A DNA stretch of 64,000 nucleotides, taken from assembly GCF_003957295.1 (NCBI RefSeq), contig NZ_RQPJ01000021.1:480210-544209 (forward strand), read 5' to 3'. A program made the position numbers and the translations under genes. This document shows, one piece after another, positions 16,245 to 24,061 of the stretch (position 1 is the stretch's first letter; each line of letters opens with the position of its first letter). The notes beneath the pieces were generated by a model. The model did not search any database. It was not told the DNA's origin and saw nothing but the letters and a program-made list of their open reading frames with translations. The DNA is from Arenibacter aquaticus. GTDB taxonomy: Bacteria; Bacteroidota; Bacteroidia; Flavobacteriales; Flavobacteriaceae.

Positions 16245-19200
16245 ATGATTCATTTCTTCGGAGACCTTAGCTACAAGATTTTTGCGGTACAGACCAACAA
16301 CGACCTTTCACAAGAAGATAGTGCAAAACTTATGTGGTTGTTTGGCAACCAACCTAAAATAAACGCGGCGTCATTAGACGCCTTTTTTGTTGGTCCCAGG
16401 GCTGCCATGATTACCCCATGGAGTACCAATGCAACCGAAATAACCCAAAACATGGGTATTACAGGTATTGTTAGAATAGAGGAATTTACGGCGGTGGGAA
16501 AAGACGATAAAGATTATGACCCTATGCTTTCCCAAAAATATACTGCGCTAACGCAAGACGTATTTTCGGTGAATGTAGAACCGGCCCCAATTCTGGAAAT
16601 AGATGATATTGGACAATATAACGAACAGGAGGGATTGGCATTAAGCAGTGAAGAGGTTGATTATCTGGAGCAGATGTCAAAAAAAATAGGACGTAAACTT
16701 ACAGATTCTGAGGTTTTCGGTTTTAGCCAGGTAAACTCCGAACACTGTAGGCACAAAATATTTAATGGTACGTTTGTAATAGACGGGGAAGAAAAAAACA
16801 GCTCCCTATTTAAGCTAATCAAAAAAACAGCGCAAGAAAATCCAGGGGACATTGTATCGGCTTACAAGGATAATGTAGCCTTTCTAAAAGGTCCCAAAGT
16901 GGTACAGTTTGCCCCCAAAAGTGCAGACAGACCGGATTTTTATGAAGAAAAAGATTTTGAATCCGTTATTTCTTTAAAGGCCGAGACACATAATTTCCCT
17001 ACTACGGTTGAACCTTTCAATGGTGCTGCCACTGGTGCCGGTGGGGAGATCAGGGATCGTTTGGCGGGTGGTAAGGGGTCCTTACCATTGGCAGGAACGG
17101 CGGTTTATATGACGGCCTACTCTAGGTTGGAAGGAAACAGGCCATGGGAACAAGCCATGGAGGAAAGGGAATGGTTGTATCAAACCCCTATGGATATTTT
17201 GATAAAGGCATCCAATGGAGCCTCTGATTTTGGGAATAAATTTGGTCAGCCCTTGATTGCTGGTTCGGTACTTACTTTTGAACACGATGAGGCTGGCAAT
17301 ACTTCTGGGGCGGACCAAAATAGGAAATTGGGCTACGATAAGGTTATAATGCAAGCTGGGGGTATTGGATATGGTAAGGCTGAACAAGCCCTTAAGGATG
17401 TTCCCAAAACAGGTGATAAAATAGTTATACTTGGTGGAGACAACTACCGAATTGGTATGGGAGGGGCAGCAGTGTCCAGTGCCGATACGGGAGAATTTGG
17501 GGTCACCATAGAATTAAATGCCATTCAGCGTTCCAATCCAGAAATGCAGAAAAGGGCAGCCAATGCCATTCGTGGTATGGTAGAAAATGATCATAACCCT
17601 ATTGTTTCCATTCATGATCATGGTGCAGGCGGACACTTAAACTGTCTTTCGGAATTGGTAGAAGAAACGGGAGGAAAAATAGATTTGGACAAATTGCCCA
17701 TTGGTGACCCTACCCTATCCGCTAAAGAGACTATCGGTAATGAGTCCCAGGAACGTATGGGATTGGTAATAGGGAAAGAGGATGTTGAGCAATTGCACAG
17801 AATAGCCGATAGGGAGCGATCTCCTATGTACGAAGTAGGAGATGTAACGGGTGACCAGCGATTTACCTTTAAATCTGCCCAAACGGGCGAAAGTCCTATG
17901 GACCTAGAGCTGTCCGATATGTTTGGAAGCTCTCCAAAGACGATAATGAAAGACCAGTCTATTAATAGAACATACGCAGCTCCTTCCTATTCCTTGGAAC
18001 ATTTTCACGACTATTTGGACCAGGTGTTGCAATTGGAAGCTGTGGCAAGTAAGGATTGGTTGACAAATAAGGTGGATCGTTGTGTGGGCGGAAAAGTAGC
18101 AAAACAACAGTGCGCTGGCCCCTTGCAGTTACCTCTAAACAATTGTGGTGTAATGGCCTTGGATTATAAGGGTAAGGAAGGGATAGCTACCTCTATTGGG
18201 CATTCTCCAATTTCTGGTCTTATAGATCCCGCCGCGGGTAGTAAGAATAGTATAGCTGAAGCCTTGACCAATTTGGTCTGGGCCCCCTTAAAAGACGGAT
18301 TGAGCGCTGTGTCACTCTCTGCCAACTGGATGTGGCCCTGTAAAAACCCTGGAGAAGATGCCAGGTTGTACGAGGCAGTAGAGGCTGTATCGGATTTTGC
18401 CATTGCCTTGGGAGTCAATGTTCCTACCGGAAAGGATTCACTATCCATGAAACAACGGTATAAGGATGCAGAAGTTATAGCCCCGGGAACGGTTATTATA
18501 TCTGCTGCGGCCAATTGTATAGATATAAATAAGGTGGTAGAACCCGTATTGCAAAAAAATGCAGGGGACATTTACTACATTAACTTATCCCAAGATACTT
18601 TTAAATTGGGGGGATCTTCATTTGCCCAAGTTTTAAATACTATTGGGGATGAAGCACCTAGCATAATGGATGCTTTAAAATTTAAAGAGGTTTTCAATAC
18701 CATACAAGGATTAATTCTTGAAGGAAAGATTGTTGCTGGTCATGATGTGGCTTCCGGGGGATTGATCACAACCCTTTTGGAACTATGCTTCGCCGATCTT
18801 AATTTAGGGGCCAATTTGGACCTGAGTGCAATAGGCGAGGCAGATAGTATAAAATTGTTGTTCTCGGAAAATGCGGGAATTGTTTTTCAAGCAAAAGATA
18901 GCACGGTAGAAAAGACACTGGTAGACAGTGGAATCGACTTTTATAAAATTGGATCGGTAAGTGAAAATGCTACCTTGACCATTAAGAACCAGGGCATGGA
19001 AATGGGATTGAACATAGAATCTCTGCGCGATACATGGTTTAAGACCTCTTACCTCTTGGATAAACAACAAACCGCCAACGACTTGGCCAAGGACAGGTAC
19101 AGCAATTATAAGCAGCAACCATTGCGCTATATCTTTCCAAGAAGTTTTGAGGGTACGTTACCTAGTAAACCAGCAACTAGACCAAAAGCCGCAATCCTAA

Positions 19201-19928
19201 GGGAAAAAGGCAGTAATTCTGAACGTGAAATGGCCAATGCCATGTACCTTGCCGGTTTTGAGGTAAAGGATGTACACATGACCGATTTAATTTCAGGTAG
19301 GGAAACCTTGGAAGATATTCAGTTTATTGGTGCGGTAGGTGGTTTCTCCAATTCCGATGTTTTGGGGAGTGCCAAAGGATGGGCAGGAGCCTTTAAATAC
19401 AACAAAAAGGCAAATTTGGCCCTAAAGAAGTTTTTTGCAAGACCCGATACGCTATCTATAGGTATTTGTAATGGTTGTCAATTATTTATGGAATTGGAAT
19501 TGATTAATCCGGAGCATTCAGAACACGGGAAAATGACCTATAACGATTCCCATAAACACGAAAGTGGATTTACCTCAGTGGCTATACAGAAGAACAACTC
19601 CGTAATGCTTTCCACTTTGGAAGGAGCTACGCTGGGAGTCTGGATATCCCATGGGGAAGGTAAATTTAAACTGCCCTTATCACCTGATCAATATAATATT
19701 GTGGCCAATTATGGTTATGAAGGTTATCCTGCCAATCCAAATGGCAGCGATTTTAATACTGCCATGTTGTGTGATTCCTCCGGTAGGCATTTGGTGACCA
19801 TGCCCCATATAGAACGTTCTATTTTTCAATGGAACTGGGCCCATTATCCTGCAGGAAGAAAGGATGCTGTTACACCGTGGTTGGAAGCTTTCGTCAATGC
19901 CCGTAAATGGCTTGAGGCAAAGCAGTAA
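16245..19928 (+). CDS. purL: Phosphoribosylformylglycinamidine synthase, large single-chain form
   Basis: Fourth step of purine synthesis: FGAR plus glutamine and ATP to FGAM. At 1227 residues this is the long form that carries its own glutaminase, as in E. coli. The N-terminal linker region contains SQVNSEHCRHKIF near residue 163; the two AIRS-like ATP halves follow (ETHNFPTTVEPFNGAATGAG, then HDHGAGGHLNCLSEL). The class I glutaminase domain occupies the last 270 residues, with the nucleophile Cys1075 in GICNGCQLF and a HIERSIFQWNW segment near the end. It is a single gene bounded by a terminator. Confidence 0.97.
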   Translation: MIHFFGDLSYKIFAVQTNNDLSQEDSAKLMWLFGNQPKINAASLDAFFVGPRAAMITPWSTNATEITQNMGITGIVRIEEFTAVGKDDKDYDPMLSQKYTALTQDVFSVNVEPAPILEIDDIGQYNEQEGLALSSEEVDYLEQMSKKIGRKLTDSEVFGFSQVNSEHCRHKIFNGTFVIDGEEKNSSLFKLIKKTAQENPGDIVSAYKDNVAFLKGPKVVQFAPKSADRPDFYEEKDFESVISLKAETHNFPTTVEPFNGAATGAGGEIRDRLAGGKGSLPLAGTAVYMTAYSRLEGNRPWEQAMEEREWLYQTPMDILIKASNGASDFGNKFGQPLIAGSVLTFEHDEAGNTSGADQNRKLGYDKVIMQAGGIGYGKAEQALKDVPKTGDKIVILGGDNYRIGMGGAAVSSADTGEFGVTIELNAIQRSNPEMQKRAANAIRGMVENDHNPIVSIHDHGAGGHLNCLSELVEETGGKIDLDKLPIGDPTLSAKETIGNESQERMGLVIGKEDVEQLHRIADRERSPMYEVGDVTGDQRFTFKSAQTGESPMDLELSDMFGSSPKTIMKDQSINRTYAAPSYSLEHFHDYLDQVLQLEAVASKDWLTNKVDRCVGGKVAKQQCAGPLQLPLNNCGVMALDYKGKEGIATSIGHSPISGLIDPAAGSKNSIAEALTNLVWAPLKDGLSAVSLSANWMWPCKNPGEDARLYEAVEAVSDFAIALGVNVPTGKDSLSMKQRYKDAEVIAPGTVIISAAANCIDINKVVEPVLQKNAGDIYYINLSQDTFKLGGSSFAQVLNTIGDEAPSIMDALKFKEVFNTIQGLILEGKIVAGHDVASGGLITTLLELCFADLNLGANLDLSAIGEADSIKLLFSENAGIVFQAKDSTVEKTLVDSGIDFYKIGSVSENATLTIKNQGMEMGLNIESLRDTWFKTSYLLDKQQTANDLAKDRYSNYKQQPLRYIFPRSFEGTLPSKPATRPKAAILREKGSNSEREMANAMYLAGFEVKDVHMTDLISGRETLEDIQFIGAVGGFSNSDVLGSAKGWAGAFKYNKKANLALKKFFARPDTLSIGICNGCQLFMELELINPEHSEHGKMTYNDSHKHESGFTSVAIQKNNSVMLSTLEGATLGVWISHGEGKFKLPLSPDQYNIVANYGYEGYPANPNGSDFNTAMLCDSSGRHLVTMPHIERSIFQWNWAHYPAGRKDAVTPWLEAFVNARKWLEAKQ

Positions 19929-20033
19929 TGATATTTTATGGGATTGCGATGAATAATTTTGCTTTTTGTCAGGTTTTAAATTAATTCATCCTAATTAAAA
20001 AGAGATCTTTTTGCTTCTAATTGTGGAAGGTAA

Positions 20034-20073
20034 AAAAAGCCGTTGTTCCTTGGTAGGGGAACAACGGCTTTTT
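20034..20073. terminator. Bidirectional terminator after purL
   Basis: Perfect 16-bp stem, AAAAAGCCGTTGTTCC against GGAACAACGGCTTTTT, with an 8-base loop. It lies between purL (plus) and the convergent glycosidase-like gene (minus), and the ends of the stem provide T-runs in both directions. Confidence 0.93.
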
Positions 20074-20132
20074 AGTTGTGATTTCTTCCCGGAGCCAAAA
20101 TAATGGGGAAGGTTTCACTGTAGGAGTGTTTG

Positions 20133-21242
20133 TTACTTTTTGGAATAATCGGCATGGATAGCCTTGTCAAATGCTTCCCAATGTTCAGGTTTCATTCTTT
20201 CTGGGGTAAAGAGGCAAATACCTGCAGCACCATTTTCCATAGAAGCCCTAATAGCAGTCTCTATCTCTGAAGGTAAAAGACCGTGATTCTCGGGATCGTT
20301 CTCATTTGTTTTGTTTTCTGGATTAGGGCAAATAAAAAGTCCGCTATAAATAGGCTTTTCACCATTAACAGAGGTCACTTCTTCCTTGGTGATTTCGCCA
20401 ACCCATTCCGGACCTTTTAAGTAAAAATCGTTGTAATTCATTGGGTAAAAGGCATCCAAATCCCATTTGTTCCATTCTTGACGTACCATTTTCATTGCGT
20501 TACTAGGTCCTGGAAATACAGCAGCGTTTATTTCTTTGCCTTTTTCATGAACTATTTTGGCCAAACCATTTACTACATTGGTAATTAGATCATATCTAAA
20601 TTGTTTCCATTCTTGTATTTGTGAAGGGTCTTTCACCTCCTTGATGTCGATTCCCGATTTTTCCTTGAAATCGGAAACACATTTGTCACAGTAGCAATAA
20701 TCGGCCACATCGTATTCCTCGTGCATGGTGAGTCCATATTTATCCCATAGGCCTTCTGCCAAGATCACATCCGGGAAACGGATATAATCCAAATGGATGC
20801 CGTCTACCTCTTCTACATCGGCAATGCCCCCGTACAATTCAGCCAAAAACTTGAAAGTTCCCTCCTTATTAGGGCAAAGAAAATTGTAATAGGAAACATA
20901 TGCCGGCTTGTCCAAAGCAGACTCCCCCCTCCTATTCACTGCATAGAGATCTTTGCTTAGTTTTGGATTTTTACCTTGTACCATTGTTGGTACCCAGGTA
21001 TGAAATTCCATCCCAGCATCCTTTGCTAATTTACCTACCCGCTTGTAGGTTTCCGGGTCATGCCCCCCATTGTACATAAGGCCATCAATTCCTTTTTCCT
21101 TGTAATCCATAAATTTCTCCAGGATTTCCTGATCACTGGCTTTGCCAGGACCACCTGTCCATGCGTAAACCGGAATTTTGGATTTTTCCGCGCATGAAAT
21201 CATAGTAAGGACAGTTACTACAGTTGCCAGAATTTTTTTCAT
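20133..21242 (-). CDS. Glycosidase-like TIM-barrel lipoprotein (GHL family)
   Basis: A 369-residue lipoprotein; signal peptide with lipidated Cys17 in MISCAEK. The key segment DGIHLDYIRFPDVILAEG resembles the core strand of the glycoside-hydrolase-like GHL10/DUF4015 families, where the Asp is a candidate catalytic residue. An unusual cysteine cluster, DYCYCDKCVSDF near residue 180, is seen in some related bacterial glycosidases. Later FYPMNYNDF and ICLFTPERM fit barrel strands. It is likely a surface or periplasmic enzyme acting on a glycan, but the substrate is unknown. It stands alone. Confidence 0.75.
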   Translation of the reverse strand: MKKILATVVTVLTMISCAEKSKIPVYAWTGGPGKASDQEILEKFMDYKEKGIDGLMYNGGHDPETYKRVGKLAKDAGMEFHTWVPTMVQGKNPKLSKDLYAVNRRGESALDKPAYVSYYNFLCPNKEGTFKFLAELYGGIADVEEVDGIHLDYIRFPDVILAEGLWDKYGLTMHEEYDVADYCYCDKCVSDFKEKSGIDIKEVKDPSQIQEWKQFRYDLITNVVNGLAKIVHEKGKEINAAVFPGPSNAMKMVRQEWNKWDLDAFYPMNYNDFYLKGPEWVGEITKEEVTSVNGEKPIYSGLFICPNPENKTNENDPENHGLLPSEIETAIRASMENGAAGICLFTPERMKPEHWEAFDKAIHADYSKK

Positions 21243-21698
21243 TCGTTTAGTTTGTTTGTGTTAATAATTGGATATAAACAGCATGTTCCCCAGCTATTTT
21301 ACTACTAGGAGGTTCCATGCCATTATCTTAAAATTAGTTAAAACTTTGAACTTAATCATTTTGTACATTTTAATATATAAAACTTAGCTAAGTAACCCTA
21401 GAAATAATATAAACAACATGGAAATGGGGTTCTAAGTGCGTATTATGTTTTCTATGAATATATTTAAGGGGAAATCTAATTGTATTATATGGGTTGGTGC
21501 AGGGCGCATTAAAGGAATAGAAAAATAGGTCAATGTTCTAGCTGTGTATAGGTTAAATTAATGGGGGAGATTTAATTTTTACCTTTTTATTGAGCCAAAA
21601 AATATGGACCTCTCATTTTTTTTATATCATTTATACGAATGTGATTTTAAAATACCGTTCCCTTTTCTTAATTTGCGAAGACGAATAGTTAAGAACAT
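21243..21698. other. 456-bp gene-free divergent gap
   Basis: Separates the GHL lipoprotein gene from the acyl-CoA ligase gene. AT-rich; no reading frame, RNA gene or strong repeat seen. A TTAATTTG at 21669-21676 is a near match to the -7 box for the ligase gene. Confidence 0.5.
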
Positions 21699-23471
21699 AT
21701 GCAAGAAATTACGCGGCTTTTTGATTTTCCTTATTATCAACTAGAGAAATTCAATTTAGAAAAATCCCTCGTCACCAAATATAACGGGGAGTGGGTTGCT
21801 ACCTCTACACAAGAATTCATAGACAAGGCTAATGCCGTTAGTAGGGCGTTACTTCGCTTGGGTGTTAAGCCCAATGATAAAATAGCACTTATTTCCATGA
21901 CCAATCGTACGGAATGGAATATTATGGACATAGGAATACTTCAGCTTGGAGCCCAGAATGTACCTATATATCCAACTATATCCGAAGAGGATTATGAATA
22001 TGTGCTAAATCATTCAGAGGCTACCTTTTGTTTTGTTTCCTGTAAGGAGGTCTATGAAAAGGTGAATGCCGTAAAGGCCAATACACCGCATTTGAAGGAT
22101 GTTTATTCCTTTGACGAATTGGATAATTGTAAAAATTGGAGCGAAATACTGGAACTTGGTAAGGATACTTCCAACCAACAAGAGGTAGAAGAATTAAAAG
22201 AGAGGGTTAAACCAGAGGATTTGGCTACCTTAATCTATACCTCTGGGACCACAGGTAGACCTAAAGGGGTGATGCTGAGCCACAATAATGTGGTAAGCAA
22301 TGTTAAGGAAAGCGTAGAGCGTTTGCCAATTGAGCACGGTAATACTACATGTTTAAGTTTTTTGCCCGTATGTCATATTTATGAAAGAATGCTGGTATAT
22401 CTATACCTCTATGCGGGGGTAAGTATTCACTTTGCCGAGTCTATGGACAAGATTAGTGAAAACATTAAGGAGTGCGCTCCCCATGTTATGACTGCAGTAC
22501 CAAGGCTTTTGGAAAAGGTATATGATAAGATTATTGCCAAGGGAGCGGAATTGACGGGGATAAAAAAGAATTTATTTTTCTGGGCTGTTGAAGTGGGATT
22601 GAAATATGAACCATACGGGCAGTGTGGTTGGTGGTATGAGCAGAAATTGGCCCTTGCAAGGAAACTGATATTCAGTAAATGGAAAGAAGGTTTAGGAGGA
22701 AATTTATCACTTATCGCCTCAGGTAGTGCTGCCCTACAACCTAGGTTAGCCCGAATTTTCAATGCGGCCGAACTTGGTGTTATGGAGGGCTATGGTCTTA
22801 CCGAAACTTCGCCTGTGGTCTCCGTTAATGATATGAGGAACGGCGGGTTCAGGATTGGTACAGTAGGTAAACTACTGAACAATACCGAGGTCAAAATTGC
22901 CGATGACGGGGAAATTTGTGTTAAAGGGCCCCAAGTAATGATGGGGTATTATAAGGATGAAGAAAAAACCAAGGAAGTTATAAAAGACGGCTACTTTCAT
23001 ACTGGGGATATTGGGGAAATAGATTCTGACGGATTCCTCAAGATTACCGATCGGAAGAAGGAGATGTTTAAAACCTCAGGAGGAAAGTACGTGGCCCCAC
23101 AGTTATTGGAAAATAGGTTTAAACAATCTAGATTTATAGAACAAATAATGGTAGTAGGTGAAGGGGAGAAAATGCCAGCCGCCATTATACAACCCGATTT
23201 TGACTTTGTACGAAGCTGGGCCCAAAGACATAACATAAAGTTGGAAGACAATGAGAGCTTGGTGAAAAATGAAAAGGTATATGCAAGGATACAGGAAGAA
23301 GTAGACCAGGCCAATGATAGTTTTGCCAAATGGGAAAAAGTCAAACAATTTAGGCTAACCCCAGATGTATGGAGCATAGAAGAAGGGCACCTCACTCCTA
23401 CCCTAAAACTAAAACGAAAAATAGTAAAGGGAAAATATATCGGGCTGTATAACGATATCTATGGTAGATAA
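21699..23471 (+). CDS. Long-chain acyl-CoA synthetase (AMP-forming)
   Basis: Activates fatty acids to acyl-CoA with ATP. The 590-residue protein has the P-loop-like motif YTSGTTGRPKGVMLSHNN near residue 180, the MEGYGLTETSPVVSVND motif near 360, the YFHTGDIGEIDSDGFL motif near 430 and the DRKKEMFKTSGGKYVAP hinge. Length and the long insert match FAA/ACSL-type ligases common in Bacteroidota. It precedes the MarR/beta-oxidation operon in the same direction, separated by a weak terminator, and would supply its substrates. Confidence 0.94.
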   Translation: MQEITRLFDFPYYQLEKFNLEKSLVTKYNGEWVATSTQEFIDKANAVSRALLRLGVKPNDKIALISMTNRTEWNIMDIGILQLGAQNVPIYPTISEEDYEYVLNHSEATFCFVSCKEVYEKVNAVKANTPHLKDVYSFDELDNCKNWSEILELGKDTSNQQEVEELKERVKPEDLATLIYTSGTTGRPKGVMLSHNNVVSNVKESVERLPIEHGNTTCLSFLPVCHIYERMLVYLYLYAGVSIHFAESMDKISENIKECAPHVMTAVPRLLEKVYDKIIAKGAELTGIKKNLFFWAVEVGLKYEPYGQCGWWYEQKLALARKLIFSKWKEGLGGNLSLIASGSAALQPRLARIFNAAELGVMEGYGLTETSPVVSVNDMRNGGFRIGTVGKLLNNTEVKIADDGEICVKGPQVMMGYYKDEEKTKEVIKDGYFHTGDIGEIDSDGFLKITDRKKEMFKTSGGKYVAPQLLENRFKQSRFIEQIMVVGEGEKMPAAIIQPDFDFVRSWAQRHNIKLEDNESLVKNEKVYARIQEEVDQANDSFAKWEKVKQFRLTPDVWSIEEGHLTPTLKLKRKIVKGKYIGLYNDIYGR

Positions 23472-23491
23472 GAAAATTTAGTCTTTTTGAT

Positions 23492-23520
23492 AACAGCTTC
23501 TTTGATTAGGGGCTGTTTTT
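23492..23520 (+). terminator. Weak terminator after acyl-CoA ligase
   Basis: Stem AACAGC/GCTGTT of 6 bp with a 14-base loop, followed by a T-rich tail. It may only partly stop transcription into the MarR operon. Confidence 0.5.
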
Positions 23521-23542
23521 GTATTGTAACTTTTTTTGTTGT

Positions 23543-23564
23543 TTTATTATGCATGCATAGTAAA
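23543..23564. promoter_or_regulatory. 22-bp palindrome, probable operator of the MarR regulator
   Basis: Half sites TTTATTATGCA and TGCATAGTAAA are inverted copies that differ at one position; the central 12 bp TATGCATGCATA are a perfect palindrome. It ends 6 bp before the -7 box TATCTTTG and 34 bp before the MarR-family gene. Size and location fit the binding site of a dimeric winged-helix repressor. No copy was seen before the acyl-CoA ligase or thiolase gene. Confidence 0.7.
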
Positions 23565-23570
23565 TTTTGT

Positions 23571-23578
23571 TATCTTTG
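23571..23578 (+). promoter_or_regulatory. Candidate -7 box TATCTTTG of the beta-oxidation operon
   Basis: TAnnTTTG match 20 bp before the ATG of the MarR gene. The palindrome at 23543-23564 covers the -33 region, so a bound repressor would block polymerase. Confidence 0.6.
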
Positions 23579-23597
23579 AGACAACCAACAACAAAAC

Positions 23598-24029
23598 ATG
23601 AAAGATATTACAATAGATTATGCGCTTAGGGCCACATGGCAGGCGGTGACCAAGATGTATAATGAAGAAGCTAGAAAATTTGGGAGTACCATGGCTGTAG
23701 GGTTTACATTGCTGAGTATAGATCCCAAAACCGGCACTCCTTCTACGGCATTGGGGCCTAAAATGGGCATGGAAGCTACCAGTTTGTCCAGGATCCTTAA
23801 GAGTATGGAAAAAAAAGGGCTTATAGAGCGTAAACCCAATCCAAATGATGGAAGAGGTGTATTGATTCATCTAACAGCATTTGGACTGGAAAAAAGAAAC
23901 GACTCCAAGGCTACGGTTTTGCGATTTAATGAAGTGGTACGGGAACATGTGTCCGATGAGAAGTTGGATACTTTTTTTGAGGTAACCGATATTATCAATC
24001 ATCTTATTGCAGAAAAGAAAATCTATTAA
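23598..24029 (+). CDS. MarR-family transcriptional regulator
   Basis: A 143-residue winged-helix protein. The recognition helix region reads MGMEATSLSRILKSMEKKGLIERKPNPNDGRGVLIHLTAFG, matching the MarR helix-turn-helix and wing (shown in pieces: SLSRILKSMEKKGLIER, then DGRGVLIHLTAFG). MarR dimers usually repress their own operon and release DNA on binding a small ligand. Being the first gene of a fatty-acid oxidation operon, this one probably senses an acyl-CoA or fatty acid. A 22-bp palindrome lies directly upstream. It precedes the HCDH/ECH fusion gene by 32 bp. Confidence 0.93.
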   Translation: MKDITIDYALRATWQAVTKMYNEEARKFGSTMAVGFTLLSIDPKTGTPSTALGPKMGMEATSLSRILKSMEKKGLIERKPNPNDGRGVLIHLTAFGLEKRNDSKATVLRFNEVVREHVSDEKLDTFFEVTDIINHLIAEKKIY

Positions 24030-24061
24030 AAATTAAAAAACTAATTAATACGTTTTTATTG

